Of a stretch of DNA of 64,000 bases, positions 14,952 through 24,955 are shown one piece after another. The stretch spans positions 186,001-250,000 of the forward strand of contig NZ_LUVZ01000044.1 in NCBI RefSeq assembly GCF_001593385.1. The letters are read 5' to 3'. The translations under genes were made by a program, and so were the position numbers. Source of the stretch: Chryseobacterium cucumeris (lineage in GTDB: Bacteria; Bacteroidota; Bacteroidia; Flavobacteriales; Weeksellaceae). The first letter of the stretch is position 1; every line of letters starts with the position of its first letter. Below the pieces are notes generated by a model. That model saw only the letters and a list, made by a program, of their open reading frames with translations. It was not told where the DNA came from and did no database searches.

Positions 14952-16193
14952 ATGAACAGAATTGCAGTGCTGTGCCTAGCCGTTTCCTCATTCATGGCAG
15001 CACAACAGCAGATGTCTCTTTTGGATTGTGAAGAAGCTTTCCAGAAGAACAACCTCCAGCTGCTCGCCGAACAGTACAATATCAATATGGCTGATGCGGA
15101 TATTCTGCAGGCTAAAATCTGGGAGTTACCTCAATTAAGCGGGCAGTTCAATGCTTATAATCCTCAGGACAAGAAGTTTTTTGATGTAGGACATTCTAAA
15201 GGAGCGGGTATTACTCAATTGATTTATATGGGGGGTAAAAAGAAAAACGAAATCGCTTTTGCCAAATCCAATAAAGAACTTGCTCAACTTCAGTTTTCAC
15301 AATTGCTGGTAGATTTAAGATATCAACTCCGTTCTACCTATTTCAATCTTTATTATGAAAAACTAAAACTCGAGAATACCAACAGGCAGCTGGGGTATAT
15401 GAATGATCTTTTAAACGCCTATCGTGTGCAGTCAGCAAAAGGAAATGTTTCCCTTAAAGACGCTGTAAGACTGCAGAGTATTGTGATCCAGCTGAATCAT
15501 GATAAACTGGAGATCAATAAAAATATTCTTGATTTTGAACAGAATTTGAAAGTTCTGACAGGAGTTACTGAAGAAATAGAGCCTACGATGTCTGAAACCG
15601 AAGCTAAAGAAGCTCTGGTGGCACAGCCTTTCGGTGATGAAGAAGAACTGAAAAGCAAAGCCTTGGAAAATAATGCGGATTACCGATATAATTTGAAACT
15701 TATTGATAACAGTAAGTTGTATGCACAATGGCAGAAATCATTGAATGTACCGGATGTTACCGTAGGTGCTGCATGGGACCAGGCAGGCGGAACCTTCAAT
15801 AACGAAGCGAATCTTACCTTGGGAATTCCTTTACCGCTATGGAAAGCCAATCAGGGAAATGTAGTGAAAGCAAACTATGCTATCCAGCAGAATCAGAAAA
15901 ATGCAGACTTTCAAAAACTGACTTTGGAAACTAAAGTTCAATCTGCCTATAAAACCTGGAAAGCACAATATGACCAACTTCTGGATGTGAAAACGACTGA
16001 CCTTCAGAATATGGAACTTGTTTACAACGGAATGCTGACCAATTTCAGAAAAGGAAATGTCAGCCTGATTGAATTTACAGACTTTATGGACAGTTACAGG
16101 GAGACAGCCCTTCAGATCTATGATATGAAAAATGAAATCATGCAGTCCGCAGAACAGCTTAATCAACTAGTACAAACGAAAATCTTCTATTAA
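14952..16193 (+). CDS. czcC: TolC-family outer-membrane efflux protein (CzcC-like)
   Basis: 413 residues with a signal peptide (MNRIAVLCLAVSSFMAAQQQ). The remainder is long alpha-helical hairpins typical of outer-membrane efflux proteins, with two OEP repeats. It would form the outer-membrane channel for the RND pump encoded two genes later. Spacing to the next gene is 1-4 bp, so it heads a tripartite operon czcC-czcB-czcA. Family is sure; the gene symbol rests on context and on the metal-type RND subunit. Confidence 0.82.
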   Translation: MNRIAVLCLAVSSFMAAQQQMSLLDCEEAFQKNNLQLLAEQYNINMADADILQAKIWELPQLSGQFNAYNPQDKKFFDVGHSKGAGITQLIYMGGKKKNEIAFAKSNKELAQLQFSQLLVDLRYQLRSTYFNLYYEKLKLENTNRQLGYMNDLLNAYRVQSAKGNVSLKDAVRLQSIVIQLNHDKLEINKNILDFEQNLKVLTGVTEEIEPTMSETEAKEALVAQPFGDEEELKSKALENNADYRYNLKLIDNSKLYAQWQKSLNVPDVTVGAAWDQAGGTFNNEANLTLGIPLPLWKANQGNVVKANYAIQQNQKNADFQKLTLETKVQSAYKTWKAQYDQLLDVKTTDLQNMELVYNGMLTNFRKGNVSLIEFTDFMDSYRETALQIYDMKNEIMQSAEQLNQLVQTKIFY

Positions 16194-16194
16194 A

Positions 16195-17283
16195 ATGATG
16201 AAAACATATATTATTCCCGCATTGATGGTCCTTTCATTAATGGCCTGTTCCAAAAAAGAGGAAGAGAAAAATATTCACCCCAAAAAAGGGTTTGAGCTCA
16301 GTAACACCATGCTGAATTCTATTTCCCTGGCAAAAGTTGAAAAAAAGAATATAGAAGATGAATACAGCTTTTATGGAAAGATTTCTGCAGACAAAAACAG
16401 CTATATAGATGTATACCCATTGGTTGGAGGAAATGTGATGAGTGTCAATGTAGAATTGGGTGACTATGTGAAAAAAGGGCAGGTACTGGCAACCATCAGA
16501 AGTACTGAGCTTGCAGAAATTCAAAAGGATGTAAGTGATGCAAAAACAGATCTAGTAGTGGCCAAAAATAACCTCCGTGTTGCAAAAGAACTCTACGAAG
16601 GAAAGCTTAATACGGAAAGGGATGTTCTGGAAGCTAAAAGCCAGTTACAAAAAGCAGAAGATCAGTTGCAGAGAGCAGCGGCTGTAAGTACGGTTTATAA
16701 TGTGAAGACCGGAAATATATACAGTGTTGTAGCACCTATTAGCGGTTATATTGTTCAGAAAAGTATCAATAAAGATATGCAGCTGAGAAGTGACAGAAGT
16801 GATAATATATTTGATGTGGCCAATACTACCAATGTATGGGCGATTATGAATGTCAATGAATCTGATATCGATAAGATTAGTCTTGGAATGAAAGCCCAGG
16901 TATCCACCCTGTCTTATCCGGACAAAGTTTTTGATGGAAAAATTGATAAAATATTCAAAATTATTGATCCACAGACCAACGCCATGCAGGCAAGAGTAGT
17001 ATTGGACAATGCCAACGGACTTTTAATCCCGGAAAGTAAAGCCACAATAAAAGTTTCCAGTCTGGAAAGCAACGCTACACTTACCGTTCCATCAAAAGCT
17101 GTGATTTTTGATGATAATAAAAGCTTTGTGGTGATTTTTAAATCCAGAACAGATGTAAAGATCAGAGAAATCAAAGTGTTAAAGCAGGTTGGTGATGTTA
17201 CTTATATTGCAGACGGTCTGAAAGAAGGAGAAGAAGTGATTACCAACAACCAGCTGCTGATATACCGCTCGCTGAACAGCTAG
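16195..17283 (+). CDS. czcB: RND periplasmic adaptor subunit (CzcB/CusB-like), lipoprotein
   Basis: 362 residues. The N-terminus MMKTYIIPALMVLSLMACSKKEEE carries a lipobox (LMAC), so the protein is lipid-anchored. It has the split biotinyl-lipoyl motif (VYPLVGGNVMSVNVELGDYVKKGQ and VAPISGYIVQKSI) around a helical hairpin with EAKSQLQKAEDQLQRA, then beta-barrel and membrane-proximal domains. It links the RND pump to the TolC channel. Either ATG at 16195 or 16198 may be used. No His-rich metal-binding N-terminal extension is seen. Confidence 0.87.
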   Translation: MMKTYIIPALMVLSLMACSKKEEEKNIHPKKGFELSNTMLNSISLAKVEKKNIEDEYSFYGKISADKNSYIDVYPLVGGNVMSVNVELGDYVKKGQVLATIRSTELAEIQKDVSDAKTDLVVAKNNLRVAKELYEGKLNTERDVLEAKSQLQKAEDQLQRAAAVSTVYNVKTGNIYSVVAPISGYIVQKSINKDMQLRSDRSDNIFDVANTTNVWAIMNVNESDIDKISLGMKAQVSTLSYPDKVFDGKIDKIFKIIDPQTNAMQARVVLDNANGLLIPESKATIKVSSLESNATLTVPSKAVIFDDNKSFVVIFKSRTDVKIREIKVLKQVGDVTYIADGLKEGEEVITNNQLLIYRSLNS

Positions 17284-17352
17284 TCTTATTAAACCATTAA
17301 GAATGTTTGCATTTTTCTTTAACGGCTTTTTTAGGTCATCAATGTATCTATC

Positions 17353-20300
17353 ATGAATAAATTCATAAAAAATATAATCGCTTTTTCATTAAAAAATAAA
17401 GCATTTACCTTTATCTGGGTAGCGATTTTAGCCATCTCCGGTTTTATCAGTTTCAAAAATATGCCTATTGAAGCTTTTCCGGATGTAACCAATACCCAGA
17501 TTGTCATCATCACCCAATGGAATGGGCGTAGTGCAGAAGAAGTAGAGCGTTTTGTCACGACACCCATTGAATTGGCGATGAGCCCGGTTCAGAAAAAAAC
17601 AAGTGTAAGAAGTACCACCATGTTTGGGCTTTCTATTGTTAAAATTCTGTTTGACGACGGGGTGGACGATACTTTTGCCAGAAATCAGGTCAATAACCAG
17701 TTACGAACCATTAGCCTTCCTGATGAGGTAGATCCCGAAGTACAGCCACCCTACGGGCCAACCGGTGAAATTTTCAGATATACACTGGAAAGTAAAACAA
17801 AAGATTCCCGTGCATTGCTTACCCTGCAAAACTGGGTAATAGACCGTGCTCTAAGAGGTGTTCCCGGTGTGGCGGATATCAACGTTTTCGGAGGACAGGA
17901 TAAAGTTTTTGAACTCAGTATTGATCCGAGAGCATTGGATAAATATAACCTGACTCCGCTTCAGGTATATGATGCCGTTACCAAGAGCAATCTGAACGTA
18001 GGAGGAGATGTCATTGAAAAAAATGGTCAGGCTTATGTGGTAAGAGGTATAGGTTTGGTAAAATCTGTTGCAGATATTGGAAATATTACCATTCAGAATG
18101 ACAGTGGAAACCCTGTTTTGGTAAAAAATGTTGCAGAAGTTCATGAAAGTTCAATGCCCAGAGTAGGGCAGGCCGCTCTTAATCATCATGATGATACGGT
18201 AGAAGGAATCGTTGTTATGAGAAAAGGGGAGAACCCGAGAGAAGTTTTAGTTGGTGTGAAGGCCAAAATTAAAGAGCTTAATGAGAAAGTACTTCCAAAA
18301 GATGTCAAAATGGTCACTTTCTATGACCGCGACAATCTGATGGACTTCACAACCCATACCGTAATGCATAATCTTATTGAAGGAATTGTTCTGGTAACGG
18401 TAATCGTTTTAATCTTCATGGCAGACTGGAGAACTACGCTGATTGTTTCCATCATCATTCCTCTGTCCTTGCTATTTGCCTTTTTATGTTTAAAACTGGC
18501 CGGGATGAGTGCCAATCTACTTTCCTTAGGTGCCGTAGACTTCGGGATTATCATAGACGGAGCCGTCGTCATGGTGGAAGGTCTATTCGTGATGCTCGAT
18601 CATAAAGCGAAGCGCTACGGAATGGAAAAGTTTAATAAACTCGCAAAAGGAGGCTGGATTAAGCAGACCGGAACCGGATTAGGAAAAGCAATCTTCTTTT
18701 CGAAATTAATTATTATTACCTCCCTGATTCCTATTTTCTCATTTCAGAAAGTAGAAGGGAAAATGTTCTCTCCACTGGCATTTACATTGGGATTTGCATT
18801 AATGGGGGCGTTGATATTTACATTAACATTAGTTCCTGTTCTTTCCCATATTCTTCTAAATAAAAACGTAAGAGAAAAAAATAACCCGTTTGTTAATTTC
18901 TGGGACAGAATTGTTTTGAAAGGCTTTAATTTAACTTTCAAGCACAAAAAGATGAGCATGATTGTAGCGATCTCTTTTCTGGCTGTTACATTATTTTCTG
19001 GAAAGTTTTTAGGAACGGAATTCCTGCCTCAGTTGAATGAAGGTTCATTGTGGATCACTGCAGAAATGCCGATGAGTTCCTCCTTAAAAGAATCTCTGAA
19101 AACAGCAGACCTTTTAAAGAAAGATATCATGAGCTTCTCTGAAGTAACAGACGTTCTTGCACAGACGGGAAGAAGTAATGACGGAACAGATCCCAACGGA
19201 TTTGGATTTGTACAGTTTGCAGTAAACCTTAAGCCAAGAGAAGAATGGAAGCGTAAGATTACTTATGATGAACTGATCAATGAAATAGATAAAAAGCTTA
19301 GAAGTTACCAGGGAATTACCTTCAACTATTCGCAACCGATTTCCGATAATGTAGCTGAAGCTGTGGCGGGTTTTAAAGCTGAAAACGGAATCAAAATCTA
19401 TGGTGATAACCTGGAAACCCTTGACAAATTAGCCCACGAAGTTTTGCTTAAAATTAAAGACGTACAAGGCGTGAAGGATCCGGGAATTATTAAAAATATC
19501 GGCCAGCCGGAAGTAAGCGTGGTTTTGGACAGAGATAAAATGGCCGCTTATGGAGTGATGCCCGCAGATGCTCAGGCTGTGCTGGAAATGGCATTTGGTG
19601 GAAAAACTGCCTCTGAAATGTTTGATGGGGAAAGAAAGTTCCCGATCCGTCTTCGGTATTCTCAGGAATACAGAACCAATGAAAATGACATTGCTGCTTT
19701 GATGGTTCCTACACAGGATGGAGCAAAGATTCCTTTAAAAGAAATAAGCACCATTGTTAAAGATAACGGAGCCGCATTTATTTACAGAGACAATATCAAG
19801 CGATACATCGGGGTTAAATTCTCCATCCGTGACCGGGATTTAGGAAGTACGATTGCGGATGCACAGAAAAAAGTAGAAACGATTGAACTTCCGGACGGTT
19901 ATTCAATAGGATGGACAGGTCAGTTTGAAAACCAGCAGCGTGCCTCACACAGACTGGCGCAGGTAGTACCGGTGAGTATTCTGATGATTTTCTTGCTCTT
20001 GTTTATTCTGTTCGGCAATATGAAAGATTCTCTTCTGGTATTAGCGAACGTACCTTTTGCTTTGATTGGAGGAATCATCGCTTTACATGTTACCGGAATC
20101 AATTTTGGAATCTCTGCCGGAGTAGGAATGATTGCTCTCCTGGGAATTTGTATCCAGAACGGGGTAATCCTTATTACAGAATTCCACCAGAATGTTAAAG
20201 ACGGAATGGATATCGATACCGCTATATTAAATGGAGTAAAATCCAGGACAAGACCTGTCATTATGACAGCGCTTATGGCTTCCATCGGATTGATGCCGGC

Positions 20301-20451
20301 AGCCTTGTCTACAGGAATCGGATCGGAGTCTCAGAAACCTCTGGCCATTGTTATTATCGGAGGATTGATTACAGCTACAGTACTTACCCTGCTTATTTTT
20401 CCAATTATTTTCTGGATCTTTAACAGGACAAAAAAGCTCAGTCAGATTTAA
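17353..20451 (+). CDS. czcA: Heavy-metal efflux RND transporter, CzcA family
   Basis: 1032 residues, 12-TM RND pump of the HME family (MNKFIKNIIAFSLKNKAFTF start; two large periplasmic loops; second-half TM cluster near the C-terminus). In TM4 the sequence VDFGIIIDGAVVMVE has Asp-x5-Asp-x6-Glu, the acidic proton-relay spacing of CzcA-type divalent-cation pumps and unlike CusA. This suggests export of Zn2+, Co2+, Cd2+ or Ni2+. It is last in the czcCBA operon, 69 bp after czcB. A convergent hairpin follows. The exact metal cannot be read from sequence. Confidence 0.9.
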   Translation: MNKFIKNIIAFSLKNKAFTFIWVAILAISGFISFKNMPIEAFPDVTNTQIVIITQWNGRSAEEVERFVTTPIELAMSPVQKKTSVRSTTMFGLSIVKILFDDGVDDTFARNQVNNQLRTISLPDEVDPEVQPPYGPTGEIFRYTLESKTKDSRALLTLQNWVIDRALRGVPGVADINVFGGQDKVFELSIDPRALDKYNLTPLQVYDAVTKSNLNVGGDVIEKNGQAYVVRGIGLVKSVADIGNITIQNDSGNPVLVKNVAEVHESSMPRVGQAALNHHDDTVEGIVVMRKGENPREVLVGVKAKIKELNEKVLPKDVKMVTFYDRDNLMDFTTHTVMHNLIEGIVLVTVIVLIFMADWRTTLIVSIIIPLSLLFAFLCLKLAGMSANLLSLGAVDFGIIIDGAVVMVEGLFVMLDHKAKRYGMEKFNKLAKGGWIKQTGTGLGKAIFFSKLIIITSLIPIFSFQKVEGKMFSPLAFTLGFALMGALIFTLTLVPVLSHILLNKNVREKNNPFVNFWDRIVLKGFNLTFKHKKMSMIVAISFLAVTLFSGKFLGTEFLPQLNEGSLWITAEMPMSSSLKESLKTADLLKKDIMSFSEVTDVLAQTGRSNDGTDPNGFGFVQFAVNLKPREEWKRKITYDELINEIDKKLRSYQGITFNYSQPISDNVAEAVAGFKAENGIKIYGDNLETLDKLAHEVLLKIKDVQGVKDPGIIKNIGQPEVSVVLDRDKMAAYGVMPADAQAVLEMAFGGKTASEMFDGERKFPIRLRYSQEYRTNENDIAALMVPTQDGAKIPLKEISTIVKDNGAAFIYRDNIKRYIGVKFSIRDRDLGSTIADAQKKVETIELPDGYSIGWTGQFENQQRASHRLAQVVPVSILMIFLLLFILFGNMKDSLLVLANVPFALIGGIIALHVTGINFGISAGVGMIALLGICIQNGVILITEFHQNVKDGMDIDTAILNGVKSRTRPVIMTALMASIGLMPAALSTGIGSESQKPLAIVIIGGLITATVLTLLIFPIIFWIFNRTKKLSQI

Positions 20452-20475
20452 ATTATCTTTCATTTATATTAGTAA

Positions 20476-20506
20476 GAAGCGCGGAAAACAAAGTTTTCCG
20501 CGCTTC
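20476..20506. terminator. Bidirectional terminator between czcA and the DUF4394 gene
   Basis: GAAGCGCGGAAAAC (20476-20489) is perfectly complementary to GTTTTCCGCGCTTC (20493-20506) with an AAA loop. It sits between two convergent genes. Confidence 0.8.
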
Positions 20507-20531
20507 TCGATTATTGAAATAAAGAATGAGT

Positions 20532-22031
20532 TTAAAATCCTAATCCCAGCGTAAAAGCTTTTACGGTATTGGGATAATCGGAAACAGAAGTGGCTGCTCC
20601 TGTCATTGTATTAATAGAATAAATTCTTGTAGATAAACCTACTGATGCTATTAAGTAAGCCTTTTGGCTCATACTTCCAATATCAAAACCATTAGCATTG
20701 GTAATGTTGATTCCTAAAGAACCTGTTTCGACTAAAGTTCCGTTATTGGGTGGATTTTGCTGATATAATTTATCAGTATTATGATCAATTACAAATAAGG
20801 TAGTTGAGGTAGCTCCGGCAAAGTTGTTGGTATAGGCCGCTGCACTTATCATTGGACTTCCCGGATTCAGTGTGAGATCTGCAGCAGCAATTGTTCCATC
20901 GTTAGGATTCAGGCGGAGATTTTGTCCTGTATTACTTACTACTCTTATTCTGTCAACCGTTGGATTGAAGTCAAATCCGAAATCCGTGCCCGAAAGCAAG
21001 GTAGAAAATGGAGATGCTCCCACAGCAGTAGCGGCACCTGTACCTAAGTTAATTGTATAGATTCTGCTTGAGCTTCCCAAAGCATACAATTGTCCGTTCG
21101 CAGGACGGAAATCTATTCCTAAAATACTCTCACCGCTTTGTAATCCGGTCACTGTTTTAGAAACAGGCATAGGATTGTTGGGATTGAAAATCTGGAGATT
21201 ATTTGAATTGTCAATGGCATAAGCTACCGGTTCTGTAGGGATGGCCATATCGATTATTCCCTGCTGGAGTGATCCTATGGAAGTTGCTTTTCCATTATTC
21301 AGATCCAGAATATGCAGTTTGTCATTAAAAGCTAAAAGAGCAGTACTGTTATCGTATTTGATGTCAAAAGCTGTCTGTCCTGTAAAAGTAGTTCCAAGAC
21401 TTCCAACCTCTACCAAAGTTCCATTGTTGGGAGGATCCTGTTTATATAATTTTCCCAGCATCGGATCAATATCATATAAAATAGTAGTAGCAGCGCCTGC
21501 TTTACTGTTGGTATAGGCTAATCCTGTTATGGAAGGACTTCCTGTTCCATTAATAGTAATATCAGTAGCAGCAACAGCTCCGGTTTCCGGATGTAAACGC
21601 AGATTTTGTCCCGAATTACTCACCAGACGAATTCTGTCAACGGTAGGATTGAAATCAATAGAAGCTATTGTTCCGGAGATCATAGGCGTAAATGCTGTTG
21701 AGCTTACTGTTCTTGCTGAAGCATTGGAGGTATTGATGATATATAATTTGCTTGCATTGGATAAAGCATACAATTCACCTGTTGCAGGTCTGAAGTCTAT
21801 ACTTAATAATTTTTCTCCTGAGGCGACACCGGTTACGGTTGTTTTTGAAGTAAAGATTTTGGGATTGCTGGCATTAAAATAAACAAGCTCGTTCATTGCC
21901 GTTATTCCATATACCATAAGATCCGGGCCTTGAGGTATATTTTCTGACATACTGTTTTCATCGGAATGATCGCATGAAAATAATGTTGTAATAGCAAACA
22001 AGGCTAAATACATGTGTAATAGTTTTCTCAT
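20532..22031 (-). CDS. DUF4394 lipoprotein with two tandem repeats
   Basis: 499 residues from the ATG at 22031 (MRKLLHMYLALFAITTLFSCDHSDE), which gives a signal peptide with lipobox (LFSC); the longer frame would add a non-signal extension. The mature protein is two copies of a ~230-residue DUF4394 unit: FNPTVDRIRLVSNSGQNLRL is matched by FNPTVDRIRVVSNTGQNLRL, and DFRPATGELYALS by DFRPANGQLYALG. This predicts a secreted, repeat-based beta-propeller-like fold. DUF4394 function is unknown. It is convergent to the metal efflux operon and divergent from tuf. Confidence 0.85.
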   Translation of the reverse strand: MRKLLHMYLALFAITTLFSCDHSDENSMSENIPQGPDLMVYGITAMNELVYFNASNPKIFTSKTTVTGVASGEKLLSIDFRPATGELYALSNASKLYIINTSNASARTVSSTAFTPMISGTIASIDFNPTVDRIRLVSNSGQNLRLHPETGAVAATDITINGTGSPSITGLAYTNSKAGAATTILYDIDPMLGKLYKQDPPNNGTLVEVGSLGTTFTGQTAFDIKYDNSTALLAFNDKLHILDLNNGKATSIGSLQQGIIDMAIPTEPVAYAIDNSNNLQIFNPNNPMPVSKTVTGLQSGESILGIDFRPANGQLYALGSSSRIYTINLGTGAATAVGASPFSTLLSGTDFGFDFNPTVDRIRVVSNTGQNLRLNPNDGTIAAADLTLNPGSPMISAAAYTNNFAGATSTTLFVIDHNTDKLYQQNPPNNGTLVETGSLGINITNANGFDIGSMSQKAYLIASVGLSTRIYSINTMTGAATSVSDYPNTVKAFTLGLGF

Positions 22032-22358
22032 AATATTAATTTTAGTTGTTATCTTTATATGTACGAGAAAAAACTGCACTAGGATTTATGGATACGGGTA
22101 ATGATCAATATTTTTTTTTGTCTATATATCCTGTTCATAATTAACGAGATAGTTTATATTTTAAATAAAACGTTTCTAAGGATTTTTTCTATTCGGAAAA
22201 ATGTGTAAATTTGCAGTCTCAATACGTTAAATATAAGGTTTGTCCTTCACTGGATGAGAATATTGAAAGTTTTTTTAATAAAAAGTTTTTGGTATTTAAA
22301 AATTCATTATATTTGCACACCGAAAATTTGAAAAACAATAAATAAATAATTTTAAATC
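22032..22358. other. Intergenic region between the DUF4394 gene and tuf
   Basis: 327 bp. Besides the tuf promoter it holds a second -7-like box TAAATTTG (22206-22213) on the plus strand, so tuf may have tandem promoters. Otherwise A+T-rich, with no gene seen. Confidence 0.6.
22289..22315 (+). promoter_or_regulatory. Promoter of tuf
   Basis: TTG at 22289-22291, 16 bp, then TATATTTG at 22308-22315, 43 bp before the tuf ATG. The spacing is slightly short for the consensus. Confidence 0.6.
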
Positions 22359-23546
22359 ATGGCAAAGGAAACGTTTAATCGTAACAAACCACACTTGAAC
22401 ATTGGTACTATTGGTCACGTTGACCATGGTAAAACTACACTTACTGCAGCTATCAGTAGTGTATTAGCTAACAAAGGTCTTGCTGAGAAAAAAGACTTCT
22501 CTGCTATTGACTCTGCTCCAGAAGAAAAAGAAAGAGGTATCACTATTAATACAGCTCACATCGAGTACGAAACTGAAAACAGACACTATGCACACGTTGA
22601 CTGTCCAGGTCACGCCGACTATGTTAAGAACATGGTAACTGGTGCTGCTCAGATGGATGGAGCGATCTTAGTATGTGCTGCAACTGATGGACCAATGCCT
22701 CAAACTAGAGAGCACATCCTACTTTGCCGTCAGGTAAATGTACCAAGAATCGTTGTTTTCATGAACAAAGTTGATATGGTGGATGATGCTGAGCTTTTAG
22801 AGCTTGTTGAACTTGAACTTAGAGATTTATTATCTACTTACGAATATGACGGAGATAACTCTCCAGTGATCCAAGGATCTGCTCTTGGTGCTCTTAACGG
22901 AGACGAGAAGTGGGTTAAGACTGTTGAAGAATTAATGGAAGCAGTTGATACATGGATTGAGCAGCCTGTTAGAGATCAAGATAAAGCATTCTTAATGCCA
23001 ATCGAAGACGTATTCTCTATTACAGGTAGAGGTACTGTAGCAACTGGTAGAATCGAGGCTGGTGTTATCAACACTGGTGATCCAGTTGATATCGTAGGTA
23101 TGGGTGATGAAAAATTAACTTCTACTATTACAGGGGTTGAGATGTTCAGAAAAATCCTAGACAGAGGTGAAGCTGGTGATAACGTAGGTCTATTGTTGAG
23201 AGGTATTGAAAAAACTGACATCAAGAGAGGTATGGTTATCGCTAAGAAAGATTCAGTTAAGCCACACAAAAAATTCAAAGCTGAGGTTTATATCCTTTCT
23301 AAAGAAGAAGGTGGACGTCACACTCCATTCCACAACAAGTACCGTCCTCAGTTCTACGTAAGAACTACTGACGTTACAGGTGAGATCTTCTTACCAGAAG
23401 GTGTAGAAATGGTAATGCCTGGTGATAACTTAACAATCACTGTTGAATTACTTCAGCCAATCGCTCTTAACGAGGGTCTTAGATTCGCGATCAGAGAAGG
23501 TGGTAGAACAGTAGGTGCAGGTCAGGTAACTGAAATCATCGACTAA
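22359..23546 (+). CDS. tuf: Elongation factor Tu
   Basis: 395 residues, full-length EF-Tu: P-loop GHVDHGKT, switch [18 protein letters not shown], and SALG for the guanine base, then the two beta-barrel domains. It delivers aminoacyl-tRNA to the ribosome. Codon use looks optimised and the gene is clearly less A+T-rich than the island. It is followed by a terminator and then tRNA-Trp, secE and nusG, the usual bacterial order. Confidence 0.98.
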   Translation: MAKETFNRNKPHLNIGTIGHVDHGKTTLTAAISSVLANKGLAEKKDFSAIDSAPEEKERGITINTAHIEYETENRHYAHVDCPGHADYVKNMVTGAAQMDGAILVCAATDGPMPQTREHILLCRQVNVPRIVVFMNKVDMVDDAELLELVELELRDLLSTYEYDGDNSPVIQGSALGALNGDEKWVKTVEELMEAVDTWIEQPVRDQDKAFLMPIEDVFSITGRGTVATGRIEAGVINTGDPVDIVGMGDEKLTSTITGVEMFRKILDRGEAGDNVGLLLRGIEKTDIKRGMVIAKKDSVKPHKKFKAEVYILSKEEGGRHTPFHNKYRPQFYVRTTDVTGEIFLPEGVEMVMPGDNLTITVELLQPIALNEGLRFAIREGGRTVGAGQVTEIID

Positions 23547-23566
23547 TCCACATCTAAAACAATATA

Positions 23567-23606
23567 AAAAGCTTCCGTAAGGAACACTCTTTACGGAGCT
23601 TTTTTA
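23567..23606 (+). terminator. Terminator after tuf
   Basis: GCTTCCGTAA (from 23571) pairs with TTACGGAGC and is followed by T6. It lies directly before tRNA-Trp, so part of tuf transcription may read through. Confidence 0.75.
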
Positions 23607-23609
23607 ACT

Positions 23610-23680
23610 ACGGGCATCGTCCAATGGTAGGATACCGGTCTCCAAAACCGTTGATCAGGGTTCGAATCCTTGTGCCCGTG
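23610..23680 (+). tRNA. tRNA-Trp(CCA)
   Basis: 71 nt. Acceptor ACGGGCA pairs with TGCCCGT; anticodon CCA within CTCCAAA; T-arm GGGTTCGAATCC. It lies 12 bp before secE, the common tuf-trnW-secE arrangement. Confidence 0.95.
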
Positions 23681-23692
23681 CAAATATAAATT

Positions 23693-23899
23693 ATGAGTTC
23701 ATTTGTCGATTTTTTAAAAGGTTCTTATAACGAATTCAGACATAAAGTTGAATGGCCAAAATGGGCTGACCTTCAGTCTTCTACAATTGTAGTGACTATT
23801 GCGACAGTTATTCTGGCTTTATTTACCTTTGGAGTTGATGAATTGTTTTCAAAAGCAATCAGCAACATAATAGGAATGCTAATCAACTTGTTCAATTAA
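23693..23899 (+). CDS. secE: Preprotein translocase subunit SecE
   Basis: 68 residues: a short amphipathic helix (FLKGSYNEFRHKVEWPKWADL) with the conserved VEWPK motif, then one transmembrane helix (STIVVTIATVILALFTFGV). Single-spanning SecE clamps SecY in the SecYEG channel. Followed by nusG after 19 bp, as is usual. Confidence 0.95.
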   Translation: MSSFVDFLKGSYNEFRHKVEWPKWADLQSSTIVVTIATVILALFTFGVDELFSKAISNIIGMLINLFN

Positions 23900-23918
23900 T
23901 AATTAAGTATTTTCCATA

Positions 23919-24461
23919 ATGAGCGAATTGAAATGGTATGTGCTGAAAGCAATCAGCGGACAGGAAAATAAAGTGAAAAACTATATTGAGACAGAAATCA
24001 AACGTCTAGGGTTTGAACAGTACGTTACTCAAGTGGTTATTCCTATGGAAAAGGTAATCCAAATTAGAAACGGTAAAAAAGTTCCTAAAGAGAGGCCTTA
24101 CTATCCTGGATACTTGATGATTGAAGCTGACCTGATGGGAGAGATTCCTCACGTTATTAAAAATATCCCTGGAGTTATTTCTTTCTTAAGTTTAACAAAA
24201 GGAGGTGATCCTGTTCCAATGAGAAAATCAGAGGTGAACAGAATGCTTGGAAGAATGGATGAACTTTCAGAATTTGCAAGCGATGTTGAAATTCCTTATG
24301 TAGTAGGTGAAAACGTTAAAGTAATCGATGGACCTTTCAATGGATTCAATGGTACAGTTGAGAAGATTCTTGAAGACAAAAAGAAAATTGAAGTTTCTGT
24401 ATTGATCTTCGGTAGAAAAACTCCAATGGAATTAAGCTACATGCAAGTAGAAAAAGTATAA
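23919..24461 (+). CDS. nusG: Transcription termination/antitermination protein NusG
   Basis: 180 residues: an NGN domain (KWYVLKAISGQENKVKNYIE ... PYYPGYLMIEADL ... PGVISFLS) and a C-terminal KOW domain (GENVKVIDGPFNGFNGTVEKI). It binds RNA polymerase, and its KOW domain contacts Rho or S10. It is followed by a strong terminator, and rplK, which normally comes next, is 2.7 kb further on. Confidence 0.97.
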   Translation: MSELKWYVLKAISGQENKVKNYIETEIKRLGFEQYVTQVVIPMEKVIQIRNGKKVPKERPYYPGYLMIEADLMGEIPHVIKNIPGVISFLSLTKGGDPVPMRKSEVNRMLGRMDELSEFASDVEIPYVVGENVKVIDGPFNGFNGTVEKILEDKKKIEVSVLIFGRKTPMELSYMQVEKV

Positions 24462-24481
24462 TACATTACTTATAAAATATA

Positions 24482-24511
24482 AAAAGACTGCTTTAAAGCG
24501 GTCTTTTTTTA
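24482..24511 (+). terminator. Terminator after nusG
   Basis: AAAAGACTGC (24482-24491) pairs with GCGGTCTTTT (24498-24507, one G-U), followed by more T. Confidence 0.8.
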
Positions 24512-24955
24512 TATATATTCTTTTCAAATTTTTTTTGGTGATGAATTGCTTATTATTTAGTAATTCTGTAATCCTATTAATTCATAATGAAATATTGGAA
24601 CTTAGTTTTTATATTTTTTCCCTATTGTTAGAGTTTTTTTAAGTTTATTAATATTATTTTGTTGATTCTCAAATTTCGCAACTCTGTGGGTTACTTCTAT
24701 AGTGTACTTTGCTTTAATTTAATTATCACCATTCAGTGATCATACTTTCTTTTTAAGCATTGAGTTTTTTTTAATTGCTTATTTCACCTTCAGATGGCAT
24801 ACTTCTTGCAACCAAGCTGTTAGCTAATCCATAAAATTTTATATTTTTTATTTCATGCACTGGTAACAGAGGTATGGGTAATTTATGTTATTAAATAAAT
24901 ATAAAATTCGGATCAGTTATTCAAAACACAAGCTTTTATATAAACACATAACCCA
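24512..24955. other. A+T-rich intergenic region after nusG
   Basis: About 440 bp with no credible gene. ATCAC/GTGAT half-sites with a 6-bp gap lie near 24726-24741, in the opposite order to a Crp site. No consensus promoter for the following gene was found. Confidence 0.5.

Noticed and set aside
19920-20285. Minus-strand 121-residue ORF inside czcA
   Set aside because: Antisense shadow; the plus strand encodes conserved RND transmembrane segments.
24726-24741. ATCAC-N6-GTGAT as a second Crp site
   Set aside because: Half-sites are in the opposite order to GTGA-N6-TCAC and no promoter lies nearby.
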